Below, in pieces: positions 20,135-29,335 of a stretch of DNA of 64,000 nt; position 1 is the first letter of the stretch; each line of letters begins with the position of its first letter. The notes below the pieces were generated by a model, which saw nothing but the letters and a program-made list of their open reading frames with translations, was not told where the DNA came from and did not search any database. This DNA is from Streptomyces griseus (lineage in GTDB: Bacteria > Actinomycetota > Actinomycetes > Streptomycetales > Streptomycetaceae): assembly GCF_001715295.1 (NCBI RefSeq), contig NZ_MDKB01000003.1, forward strand, positions 160,557 through 224,556, written 5' to 3'. A program made the position numbers and the translations under genes.

Positions 20135-22207
20135 GTGACCGATCAGGCGGTGGACACCAGCGGCCCGGCCGGAACGGCGGGAACGGCGGGGACCGAGGTA
20201 CCGTCCGGCGCGAACCCTCCCCAATTCTTCGGCCGCCGAAGAGAGTTGAAAGCCCTTCAGGCGGACGTCGAGCATGCCGGACTCGACACCCTGGCCGGCC
20301 GCAAAGCCGCACGCGCCCGGGTCCTGCTGATCGCCGGACGACCCGGATCCGGACGGACCGCGCTCGCCGCCGAGCTCGTCCGCCGGCTCGGCGAACCGGG
20401 CGACCACCCCGACGGCGTGTACCGGGTCGGACTCACCGAGCCCGGCGGTGAGCGGGTCCCCGCCGAGCGCGCCGCCCGCGGACTCCTCGACCTCCTCTCG
20501 ATCGCCGCCCCACCCGGCGCGGACGAGGACGAGCTCTCCGAAACGGTCCGCCGGGCCTTCGCCGGACGCCGGGCCCTGATCCTGCTCGACGACGCGGCCG
20601 ACGCCGAACAGGTCGATCCGCTGCTGCCCGACAACCCGGACTGCCTGGTCGTCGCCACCTCGACCGGGCCGCTCACCGGGATCCCGGGCGTCCGCCCGTG
20701 CACCCTGGGTGGCATGGACGCGGGCTCCGCCGTCGAGCTGCTCGCCCGCACCATCGGCCAGGTCCGCGTCACCGTGGATCCGCGGACCGCCGAGGCCCTG
20801 GCCGAGGAGTGCGAGGGCCAGCCGGCCGCCCTGGTACTGGTCGCCGGCTGGCTCGCCGCCCGTCCGGGCGCGTCGGTCGCCGATGCCACCAGGCGGCTGC
20901 GCGAGCTCCCCGGCGACCCGGAACAGCCCTCCGGCACCCGGCCGCTGGCCCGCGCCTTCCGCCTGGTCCACGACACGCTGCCCGCGGCCTCGGCCCGGAT
21001 ACTGCGACTGCTCGCCCTCGCACCCGCCGGACTGGCCGACGCCCACACCGCCTCGGCGCTGGCCGGGTGCTCCGTGTCGGCGGCCCGGACGACGATGGAC
21101 GACTTCGTGTCGTACGGGCTGCTGCGGACCAACGGCGCGGGGCTGCCCCAGTACGAAGTCCCCGGCTGCCTCGCCCCGTTGCTGCGGGCGGTCCTGGAGG
21201 AACGGGAGCGGCCGGCCGAGATCCAGCTCGCCCGGGCCAGGATGCTGGAGCGGACCGTGCGTCAGCTCCAGGCCTGCCGGGCGATCACCGATCCTGAGGG
21301 CTCCCCGGCCCGCCGCAGGCTCGCCGGGCTGCCGCGCTCGCTGCGCTTCCCGCACCCGGAGTCCGCGGCCGAGTGGCTGCGCATGCGCCAGCCCGCCCTG
21401 CTGGCCTCCGCCCGGCTCGCGGTCCGCGACGGTGACCTGGACACCCTGGCCCGCCGGCTGGTGGCCGCGCTCGTCCGCGCCCTCGCCGCGCACCGGGGCA
21501 CCGAGGACGCGGCGCCCGAGCTGTACGGACTGCACGGGCTGGTCCTCGACGTGGCCGAGCGTCGCGAACTGCCCCGGGAGAAGGCCGCGGCTCTGCTGAA
21601 CCTCGCCGACCTCGACGCCAGGACCGGCCGGACCCGGGAGGCGCTGGCCCGCTACCGGGCGGCCCTCGACGCCGGGCGCGCGGCCGGTGACCTGTACGCG
21701 ACCGGGCGCGCCATGGAATCCGTGGGCGGTGCCTACGCGGAGCTGGGCGACTTCAACCGGGCCTCCGACTGGTACGGCCGCGCCCTCGCCCAGCGGCTCG
21801 CGCAGGGGGAGCGGGCGGACGAGGCGCGCCTGTACGGCCGCCTGGGCGCCGTGCACGCCTACGCCGGGCGCTACGGCGAAGCCCTGCGGAGCTGGCGGGC
21901 CGCGGCGGCGGGGTACCGGCGGCTCGGGGACCTGCCCGCCCAGGCGCGCGCGCTGAGCGAGGCGGCGCGGGTCCAGGAGTACGCGGGCCGGCCGCAGGAG
22001 TCGCTGCACACCTGCCGCGAGGCGGTCGAGCTGGCCCGCCGGGCGGGTGAGGTGCGGCTGCAGGCGGCCCTGGAACTGAGGCTGGCGGACACGCTGGACC
22101 GGCTGGGCGACCCGGCGGCGGCCGGACTGCACAGGTCAGCGGCCGACAGATTGCTGGGAGACGAGGCCCCGGCCTACGAAATCCGTAGTCCTTCCGCTGA
22201 AAGTTAA
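20135..22207 (+). CDS. STAND-like NTPase with TPR repeats (AfsR-like without DNA-binding domain)
   Basis: 690 residues. An NB-ARC-like P-loop domain contains LLIAGRPGSGRTALA (Walker A with Arg instead of Lys) and ALILLDDAAD (Walker B). A winged-helix-like linker follows, then at least three C-terminal TPR units such as GAYAELGDFNRASDWYGRAL and GAVHAYAGRYGEALRSWRAA. It resembles the ATPase/TPR portion of AfsR/SARP proteins and signalling STAND NTPases but has no visible DNA-binding domain. I chose the GTG at 20135 because GGAG lies 7 nt upstream; the GTG at 20111 adds eight residues. Role unknown. Confidence 0.8.
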   Translation: MTDQAVDTSGPAGTAGTAGTEVPSGANPPQFFGRRRELKALQADVEHAGLDTLAGRKAARARVLLIAGRPGSGRTALAAELVRRLGEPGDHPDGVYRVGLTEPGGERVPAERAARGLLDLLSIAAPPGADEDELSETVRRAFAGRRALILLDDAADAEQVDPLLPDNPDCLVVATSTGPLTGIPGVRPCTLGGMDAGSAVELLARTIGQVRVTVDPRTAEALAEECEGQPAALVLVAGWLAARPGASVADATRRLRELPGDPEQPSGTRPLARAFRLVHDTLPAASARILRLLALAPAGLADAHTASALAGCSVSAARTTMDDFVSYGLLRTNGAGLPQYEVPGCLAPLLRAVLEERERPAEIQLARARMLERTVRQLQACRAITDPEGSPARRRLAGLPRSLRFPHPESAAEWLRMRQPALLASARLAVRDGDLDTLARRLVAALVRALAAHRGTEDAAPELYGLHGLVLDVAERRELPREKAAALLNLADLDARTGRTREALARYRAALDAGRAAGDLYATGRAMESVGGAYAELGDFNRASDWYGRALAQRLAQGERADEARLYGRLGAVHAYAGRYGEALRSWRAAAAGYRRLGDLPAQARALSEAARVQEYAGRPQESLHTCREAVELARRAGEVRLQAALELRLADTLDRLGDPAAAGLHRSAADRLLGDEAPAYEIRSPSAES

Positions 22208-22341
22208 TGCTTTGTAAGGCTGGACAGCGCGAAGTCCTTCATTAATGATGGCTCTGCCGCACCATCCTGCGGTGTCTCCCCTTATGCTTGGTTCATATCG
22301 GTTTACCCCGTCATGTCCGAGCTACCTCCGAGCCAAAGGCC

Positions 22342-23466
<1,125 letters not shown>

Positions 23467-23498
23467 GCGGTCAACGCTTCCCGTCAACCTCGCGCGTC

Positions 23499-23529
23499 CG
23501 GCCGGACCTTGCTCAGCAGGGTCCGGCCG
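23499..23529 (+). terminator. Hairpin after ald
   Basis: Ten-bp arms 23499-23508 and 23520-23529 around an 11-nt loop that can itself pair partly. It lies 33 bp after the ald stop. The remaining ~265 bp up to 23794 contain no gene, only the promoter and a strong AAGGAGGT ribosome site (23777-23784) for the parA-like gene. Confidence 0.65.
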
Positions 23530-23794
23530 CACGTGTGCCGGGCCCTTCGCGCGGCCCCCGCCCGACGTGCCGGAGGCGTGACTCCCCGCCCGGCCGGCAC
23601 CCCCGCGAAAGACCTTCGCCACCCGTCCCGCACCCTTGACAGACCGGTGCGCGATTGCCGACACATCGGGCCGGGTCCGGCGGATTGTGTTGCTGCGAAC
23701 CGGTGACACGCCATAGAGTCGCCAATCGTCGGCATGGTGCCACGCTGACCTATCGATAAGTTTCCTGGTCACATCCAAGGAGGTAAGACGACTT

Positions 23795-24955
23795 GTGAAT
23801 GAGTCGACAATTACTCCCGGGGGTGGTCAACCAGGGATGCCTGCACGGGGTCTGAGCCCGATCGGGCTCGAAGCTGTCGGCTCCGTCGCTGTCCGCACCT
23901 TCGCCACCCACCAGCACATGACGACAGCCCCCCAGATGATGGACGGCCTACACGTGAACGCCATGGCCGGCAACGAAAGTGGCCGAGATACCGCCCACTT
24001 CGCCGACTTCGCCGAGGTGCCCGAGGGGCACTTCTACGACCCCGACGCCGAGTACGAGCCCGATCCCGAGTACGCGGCCACCCTCGCGCCCGACGCCGCC
24101 CGCCAGCGCCGCGAGCGGATCGGCCCGACCGGCCGCCCGCTGCCGTACTTCCCGATCCCCGGGCCGCTGAACGAGCACGGCCCCGCGAAGATCATCGCGA
24201 TGTGCAACCAGAAGGGCGGCGTCGGCAAGACCACGTCGACCATCAACCTGGGTGCCGCGCTCGCGGAGTACGGACGACGCGTCCTGCTCGTCGACTTCGA
24301 CCCGCAGGGAGCCCTGTCGGTCGGCCTCGGGGTCAACCCGATGGAGCTCGACCTCACGGTCTACAACCTGCTCATGGAGCGGGGCATGGCCGCCGACGAG
24401 GTCCTGCTGAAGACCGCCGTGCCCAACATGGACCTCCTGCCCAGCAACATCGACCTCTCGGCCGCCGAGGTGCAGCTGGTGAGCGAGGTGGCCCGCGAGT
24501 CGACGCTGCAGCGCGCCCTCAAGCCGCTGCTGGCCGACTACGACTACATCGTGATCGACTGTCAGCCCTCGCTCGGCCTGCTCACGGTGAACGCCCTCAC
24601 GGCCGCACACAAGGTGATAGTCCCGCTGGAGTGCGAATTCTTCGCGCTGCGCGGTGTGGCGCTGCTCACGGAGACCATCGAGAAGGTCCAGGAGCGGCTC
24701 AACCCGGAACTCGAACTCGACGGCATCCTCGCGACCATGTACGACTCCCGCACCGTGCACAGCCGGGAGGTGCTCGCGCGCGTCGTCGAGGCCTTCGACG
24801 AGCACGTCTACCACACCGTCATCGGCCGCACGGTGCGTTTCCCGGAGACCACGGTCGCCGGCGAGCCCATCACCACGTACGCGTCCAACTCGGTCGGTGC
24901 CGCCGCCTACCGCCAGCTCGCCAGGGAGGTGCTCGCCCGGTGTCACGCCGAGTGA
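23795..24955 (+). CDS. ParA/Soj-family ATPase with long N-terminal extension
   Basis: 386 residues. The first ~130 are low-complexity (Gly/Thr/Asp/Glu-rich) and not part of the ParA fold. The rest is a classical ParA: deviant Walker A CNQKGGVGKTTSTINLG (about 136-152), VDFDPQGALSVGLG, and the switch region YIVIDCQPSLGLLTVNAL. It is not the chromosomal parAB pair near oriC but the copy beside scpAB that I recall as conserved in actinobacteria. Likely acts in chromosome organisation. The GTG start follows a perfect AAGGAGGT. Its last 16 bases overlap the next gene. Confidence 0.92.
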   Translation: MNESTITPGGGQPGMPARGLSPIGLEAVGSVAVRTFATHQHMTTAPQMMDGLHVNAMAGNESGRDTAHFADFAEVPEGHFYDPDAEYEPDPEYAATLAPDAARQRRERIGPTGRPLPYFPIPGPLNEHGPAKIIAMCNQKGGVGKTTSTINLGAALAEYGRRVLLVDFDPQGALSVGLGVNPMELDLTVYNLLMERGMAADEVLLKTAVPNMDLLPSNIDLSAAEVQLVSEVARESTLQRALKPLLADYDYIVIDCQPSLGLLTVNALTAAHKVIVPLECEFFALRGVALLTETIEKVQERLNPELELDGILATMYDSRTVHSREVLARVVEAFDEHVYHTVIGRTVRFPETTVAGEPITTYASNSVGAAAYRQLAREVLARCHAE

Positions 24956-25533
24956 GTCTGCCGGGGGCCGACGAGCTGTTCCGCACCACCGGGGGCATGG
25001 GCCTCCAGGCCTCCTCCCCGGCCGACCGGCGACGCAAGGCGAACGGCGAGGCCCGGGTGCCCCCACCGGCCGGGGCGGGCGAACCGGCGGCGGAGGCGAC
25101 GGGACCCGGCGGGAACCCGGGTGCGAGCGGTGGCACGTCCGCCGCCCCCGCACCGGAGGAGCACTCCGCGGCGGACGCCGGCGACGGCGGTTCGCGCGGC
25201 CGGAGCGAGGGGGGCGAGCGGCCCGCGGCGCCGCAGCCCCGCACCGCGCCGCAGGAGGCGGCCCCCACGGTCCAGCAGCAGCGCACGCGTGGCGGCGGAC
25301 GGGGCGCGAACCGCCGGCCCAGCGGCCGCGAACGCCACGACGAGAAGATCACCGTGTACGTGTCGGCCGAGGAACTCATGGACCTGGAGCACGCGCGGCT
25401 GGTGCTGCGGGGCGAACACGGCCTGGCCGTCGACCGCGGGCGCATCGTCCGCGAGGCCGTCGCCGTGGTCCTCGCCGACCTGGAGTCGCGGGGCGACGCG
25501 AGCATCCTCGTACGGAGACTGCGGGGCCGCTGA
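24940..25533 (+). CDS. Ribbon-helix-helix-like partner of the ParA protein
   Basis: 197 residues. The first ~130 are a disordered Pro/Ala/Gly/Arg-rich tail. The last ~60 read like an RHH fold: strand KITVYVSAEEL, helix MDLEHARLVLRG, loop, then helix DRGRIVREAVAVVLADLESR. RHH proteins are the centromere-binding partners of ParA in type Ib partition systems, so a DNA-binding role beside ParA is plausible but inferred. I chose the GTG at 24940 because GGGAGGT lies 9 nt upstream; this makes a 16-bp overlap with parA. The alternative GTG at 24952 lacks a ribosome site. Confidence 0.78.
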   Translation: MSRRVSLPGADELFRTTGGMGLQASSPADRRRKANGEARVPPPAGAGEPAAEATGPGGNPGASGGTSAAPAPEEHSAADAGDGGSRGRSEGGERPAAPQPRTAPQEAAPTVQQQRTRGGGRGANRRPSGRERHDEKITVYVSAEELMDLEHARLVLRGEHGLAVDRGRIVREAVAVVLADLESRGDASILVRRLRGR

Positions 25534-25623
25534 CCGGCGCGGCGCCGGTAGCCTGCCTGGACGGGCCGCCGAAACGGCGGCCCGGCCGCCGCCCGGCCCC
25601 GCCGCACCCCTGGACCTCAGCAC

Positions 25624-26745
25624 ATGCCGACTGCCGACGACCCGCCCCGCCCGGCCCGCCGCGCCCTCGGCCGGGGGCCTGCAAGCCGGGCCGCGCCGGA
25701 GGCGTGGGAGCCCGGCGCGGCTGCCGAGGTTCCGGAGGCCGCCGTTCCTGAGGTACCGGCGGCCCGGGCGCACCCCGGAGAGCCCGGAGCGGCCCCAGCG
25801 GCTCCCGGCGCGGCTCCCGAGGTACCTGCGGTCTCCGAGGCCCTTCCCGGGCCCGGGAGGCCCCCTGAAGCCCCGGAAGCCCCCTCCGCCCGGGGAGCCC
25901 CGGATGCCGCCGTCGACGGTGCGGACGCGGCCGCCGGCGACGGGCGGTTCACCGTACGGCTGGTCAACTTCGAGGGCCCCTTCGACCTGCTCCTCCAACT
26001 GATCTCCAAGCACAAGCTCGATGTGACGGAAGTCGCGCTGTCCAGGGTCACCGACGACTTCATGGCCCACATCCGGGCCATGGGACCGGACTGGGACCTC
26101 GACCGGACGACGGAGTTCCTCGTCGTGGCCGCCACCCTGCTCGATCTGAAGGCAGCCCGGCTGCTGCCCACCGCCGAGGTGGAGGACGAGGCGGACCTCG
26201 CCCTCCTGGAGGCGCGGGACCTGCTCTTCGCACGGCTGCTGCAGTACCGCGCCTACAAGCGGATCGCGGAGATCTTCAGCGACCGGCTCGACGCGGAGTC
26301 CCGCCGCTACCCCCGTACGGTGGGGCTCGAGCCCCACCACGCGGAACTGCTGCCCGAGGTCGTCATCGGTATCGGCCCGGACGGCTTCGCCCGGCTCGCG
26401 GTCAAGGCGATGCAGCCGAGACCCAGGCCGCAGGTGTACGTCGACCACATCCACGCCCCCCTGGTCAGCGTCCGCGAACAGGCCGCGATCGTGGTGGCGC
26501 GGCTGCGGGCGGAGGGCGAGATCGGCTTCCGGGCGCTCACCGAGGACGCGGCGGACACGCTCACCGTCGTCGCCCGCTTCCTTGCGCTCCTGGAGCTCTA
26601 CCGGGAGAAGGCCGTCACCCTCGACCAGGAGGAACCCCTCGGCGACCTCCTGGTGCGCTGGGCGGGCGGCGAGGAGACGGAACCGCTGGTGACGGACGAG
26701 TTCGACCAAGAGGCGCGCGAGACACGGGAGGACGTGGACGCATGA
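25624..26745 (+). CDS. scpA: Segregation and condensation protein A (kleisin)
   Basis: 373 residues, longer than the usual ~260 because of a ~105-residue Ala/Pro/Glu-rich N-terminal extension. The kleisin core begins at FTVRLVNFEGPFDLLLQLI and continues with KLDVTEVALSRVTDDFM, a typical ScpA N-terminal domain that binds the SMC neck; the C-terminal winged helix (GEIGFRALTED) would bind the SMC head. With ScpB and SMC it forms the bacterial condensin. The stop overlaps scpB as ATGA. The ATG at 25624 is the only good start upstream of the core. Confidence 0.92.
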   Translation: MPTADDPPRPARRALGRGPASRAAPEAWEPGAAAEVPEAAVPEVPAARAHPGEPGAAPAAPGAAPEVPAVSEALPGPGRPPEAPEAPSARGAPDAAVDGADAAAGDGRFTVRLVNFEGPFDLLLQLISKHKLDVTEVALSRVTDDFMAHIRAMGPDWDLDRTTEFLVVAATLLDLKAARLLPTAEVEDEADLALLEARDLLFARLLQYRAYKRIAEIFSDRLDAESRRYPRTVGLEPHHAELLPEVVIGIGPDGFARLAVKAMQPRPRPQVYVDHIHAPLVSVREQAAIVVARLRAEGEIGFRALTEDAADTLTVVARFLALLELYREKAVTLDQEEPLGDLLVRWAGGEETEPLVTDEFDQEARETREDVDA

Positions 26746-27392
26746 GTGAGGACGACGGACTGCGGGGGAGCGGGGTGGCCGCCCTTCCCCTGAAGCCCGC
26801 GCTGGAGGCGGTCCTCATGGTCGTCGACGAGCCCGCCACCGAGGAGCACCTCGCCAAGGTCCTCGCGCGGCCCCGCAGGGCCGTCGCGGACGCGCTGCGG
26901 GAGCTGGCCGACGAGTACACCGTCCAGCGGCGCGGGTTCGATCTCCGGCTGGTCGCCGGGGGCTGGCGCTTCTACACCCGCCCCGCGTACGCGGAGGCGG
27001 TCGAGGGCTTCGTCCTGGACGGCCGGCACGCCCGGCTCACCCAGGCGGCACTGGAGTCCCTCGCGGTGGTCGCCTACCGGCAGCCGGTGAGCCGTTCGAG
27101 GGTCTCGGCGGTGCGCGGAGTGAACTGCGACGGCGTGATGCGGACCCTGCTCCAGAGGGGTCTGGTCGAGGAGGCGGGCGCGGAACCCGAAACAGGTGCG
27201 ATCCTGTACAGGACGACGAACTACTTTCTGGAGCGCATGGGCCTGCGAGGCCTGGACGAGCTCCCGGAGCTCGCGCCCTTCCTCCCGGAGGCGGACGCGA
27301 TCGAGGCTGAGACGCTAGAGGGTGTGCCGTCGTTCGATCCGGACGCACCGGACACCCCGGATACTCACGCACACGACAAGACGGATTTTTGA
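26742..27392 (+). CDS. scpB: Segregation and condensation protein B
   Basis: A 216-residue ScpB with two winged-helix domains: LKPALEAVLMVVDEPATEEH opens the first, LTQAALESLAVVAYRQPVSR starts the second, and GLVEEAGAEPETGAILYRTT is the conserved third segment. It dimerises and regulates ScpA-SMC. The ATG overlaps the scpA stop (ATGA), so the two are made in step. The last ~30 residues are an acidic Asp/Pro tail. Its TGA overlaps the next ATG by one base. Confidence 0.94.
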   Translation: MSEDDGLRGSGVAALPLKPALEAVLMVVDEPATEEHLAKVLARPRRAVADALRELADEYTVQRRGFDLRLVAGGWRFYTRPAYAEAVEGFVLDGRHARLTQAALESLAVVAYRQPVSRSRVSAVRGVNCDGVMRTLLQRGLVEEAGAEPETGAILYRTTNYFLERMGLRGLDELPELAPFLPEADAIEAETLEGVPSFDPDAPDTPDTHAHDKTDF

Positions 27393-28552
27393 TGCGAAGC
27401 AGTGGCAGGAACAGCGGAAGCGGCAGCGGCGGCAACAGTGGCGGCCGCAGCGGTGGTGGCGGCCGGAGCGCCAGGAACAACGCCGGCACCGGCAGGAACA
27501 GCAACCCGAACCCCCGGGTCTCCGGCTCCGGGCGCGACGACAAGCAGGAGCAGCGCCCCCGCCGGCCCCGCCCCGAGGAGCGCCGCTACGACGTGGGCTC
27601 CGACAAGCCCGGCGGCGGCGACGGCGGCCCCCGCAAGGGCCGGGGCGCGGCGGCACGTGGCGGAGCCAAGGGCGGCCCGAAGCCGGCGCAGAACGTGAGC
27701 AAGGGCGGACGCCGGGTGGGCGCCCCGTCCCGCCCCCGTGAGCTCGACGCCAAGATCGAGCAGCGCAACCGCGACCGGTACGCGGAGAAGCCCGAGATCA
27801 GGACGCCGAAGACGCATCCGGGCGCCGAGCAGGAGGGCGAGCGTCTGCAGAAGATCCTCGCCCGCGCCGGCATGGGCTCGCGCCGGGCGTGCGAGGAGCT
27901 GATCGAGCAGGCCCGTGTCGAGGTCAACGGCGAGATCGTCCTGGAGCAGGGCAAGCGCGTCGACCCGCAGAAGGACGAGATCAAGGTCGACGGCCTGACC
28001 GTCGCGACCCAGTCCTATCTCTTCTTCGCGCTCAACAAGCCCGCCGGCGTGGTCTCCACGATGGGCGACCCGGACGGCCGTCAGAACCTCGGGGACTACG
28101 TGAACAACCGCGAGACGCGGCTGTTCCACGTCGGCCGGCTCGACACGGAGACCGAGGGCATCATCCTGCTCACCAACCACGGCGAGCTGGCCCACCGGTT
28201 GACGCACCCGAAGTACGGCGTGAAGAAGACGTACCTGGCAGCCATCCAGGGGCCGCTCCCACGCGACCTGGGCAAGCGGCTCAAGGACGGCATCCAGCTC
28301 GAGGACGGGTACGCCCGCGCCGACCACTTCCGGGTGGTCGAGAACACCGGCAAGAACTACCTGGTCGAGGTGACCCTCCACGAGGGCCGCAAGCACATCG
28401 TCCGCCGGATGCTGGCCGAGGCCGGCTTCCCTGTCGACCGGCTGGTGCGCACGTCCTTCGGGCCGATCCCGCTCGGTGACCAGAAGTCCGGCTGGCTGCG
28501 CCGTCTGACCAACACCGAGGTCGGCATGCTGATGCGTGAGGTCGGCCTGTAG
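27392..28552 (+). CDS. RsuA/RluB-family rRNA pseudouridine synthase
   Basis: 386 residues. An N-terminal disordered extension of ~145 residues (Ser/Gly, then Arg/Lys/Gly-rich) precedes an S4 domain (ERLQKILARAGMGSRRACEE, about 149-168) and the pseudouridine synthase domain with LFFALNKPAGVVSTM and the catalytic aspartate in HVGRLDTETEG (about residue 248). It isomerises a uridine in 23S or 16S rRNA; RluB-type specificity is likely but not provable. The basic tail may add RNA affinity. The ATG overlaps the scpB stop by one base. A hairpin terminator follows. Confidence 0.92.
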   Translation: MRSSGRNSGSGSGGNSGGRSGGGGRSARNNAGTGRNSNPNPRVSGSGRDDKQEQRPRRPRPEERRYDVGSDKPGGGDGGPRKGRGAAARGGAKGGPKPAQNVSKGGRRVGAPSRPRELDAKIEQRNRDRYAEKPEIRTPKTHPGAEQEGERLQKILARAGMGSRRACEELIEQARVEVNGEIVLEQGKRVDPQKDEIKVDGLTVATQSYLFFALNKPAGVVSTMGDPDGRQNLGDYVNNRETRLFHVGRLDTETEGIILLTNHGELAHRLTHPKYGVKKTYLAAIQGPLPRDLGKRLKDGIQLEDGYARADHFRVVENTGKNYLVEVTLHEGRKHIVRRMLAEAGFPVDRLVRTSFGPIPLGDQKSGWLRRLTNTEVGMLMREVGL

Positions 28553-28571
28553 CCCGTCCCCGCTCCCGAAC

Positions 28572-28625
28572 GGCCCGCGGCCGGTTCCTGGTTCGTTTTC
28601 GACCGGGAACCGGCCGCGGGCCTTT
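28572..28625 (+). terminator. Terminator after the pseudouridine synthase gene
   Basis: Seventeen-bp perfect arms (28572-28588 and 28606-28622) around a 17-nt loop, followed by TTT. It ends the parA-scpAB-pseudouridine synthase operon and separates it from the NAD operon. Confidence 0.85.
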
Positions 28626-28637
28626 CGCGGTGGCCGT

Positions 28638-28672
28638 TTCTTCTTTATAGTCAGTGTGACCATAAAGAAGAA
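28638..28672 (+). promoter_or_regulatory. 35-bp palindromic operator, probable NrtR box, over the pnuC promoter
   Basis: Two 16-bp arms (28638-28653 and 28657-28672) flank a GTG spacer and match at 15 of 16 positions; the core is TATAGTCA/TGACCATA. The site is AT-rich against the genome background. TATAGT at 28646-28651 fits a -10 element within the left arm, and the right arm abuts the GGAGG ribosome site at 28673. Because the operon encodes an NrtR-type regulator, this is most simply its own operator; that assignment is inference. Confidence 0.75.
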
Positions 28673-28684
28673 GGAGGTGGCGTG

Positions 28685-29335
28685 ATGCTCGCGGACATCC
28701 TCGATCCCCTGCAGCAGCCCCTGGTGACGGTCCTGGGCACCCCGGTCAGCTGGACCGAGGTCCTCGGCTTCGGCAGCGGGGCGCTCTGTGTCGGGCTCGT
28801 GGCCCGCCAGCACCTCGCCAACTGGCCGGTCGGCATCGCGAACAACCTGTTCTTCGTGCTGCTGTTCGCCCAGTCCGGCCTGTACGCCGACGCCGGCCTC
28901 CAGATCGTCTTCATCACCCTCGCCGCGTACGGCTGGTGGACCTGGACCCACGGGGGTGGACCAGGTGCGCCCGTCCTGCCGGTGCGCAGGACCACGCGCA
29001 CGGAATGGGCCTGGCTGCTCACGGCGGGGGTGGTGGGGACCCTCGCGCTCACCGTGCTGCTGTCCCGTGCCACGGACTCGACCGTGCCGTTCTGGGACGC
29101 GCTGACGACCTCCCTGTCCCTGACGGCGACGTACGGGCAGTGCCGCAAGCGCGTGGAGTCGTGGTGGCTGTGGATCGCCGCCGACCTCGTGTACATCCCG
29201 CTGTACGCGTACAAGGAGCTCTACCTCACCTCCCTGCTGTACGCCGGTTTCCTCGCGCTCTGCCTCGCGGGGCTGCGCAACTGGAGCCGGGACCTCACGG
29301 CCGGCCGTACGGCGGACGCGCGGGTGGCCGCGTGA
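28685..29335 (+). CDS. pnuC: PnuC nicotinamide riboside/mononucleotide transporter
   Basis: A 216-residue membrane protein with about six or seven hydrophobic helices. PnuC signatures are NWPVGIANNLFFVLLFAQSG, LYADAGLQIVFITLAAYGWW with its W-x-x-W cluster, and a C-terminal WLWIAADLVYIPLYAYKELY. PnuC carriers take up nicotinamide riboside by facilitated diffusion, with trapping by the NadR kinase encoded next. I chose the ATG at 28685 because GGAGG (28673-28677) is 7 nt away; a GTG one codon earlier is possible. Its stop overlaps nadR as GTGA. Confidence 0.93.
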   Translation: MLADILDPLQQPLVTVLGTPVSWTEVLGFGSGALCVGLVARQHLANWPVGIANNLFFVLLFAQSGLYADAGLQIVFITLAAYGWWTWTHGGGPGAPVLPVRRTTRTEWAWLLTAGVVGTLALTVLLSRATDSTVPFWDALTTSLSLTATYGQCRKRVESWWLWIAADLVYIPLYAYKELYLTSLLYAGFLALCLAGLRNWSRDLTAGRTADARVAA

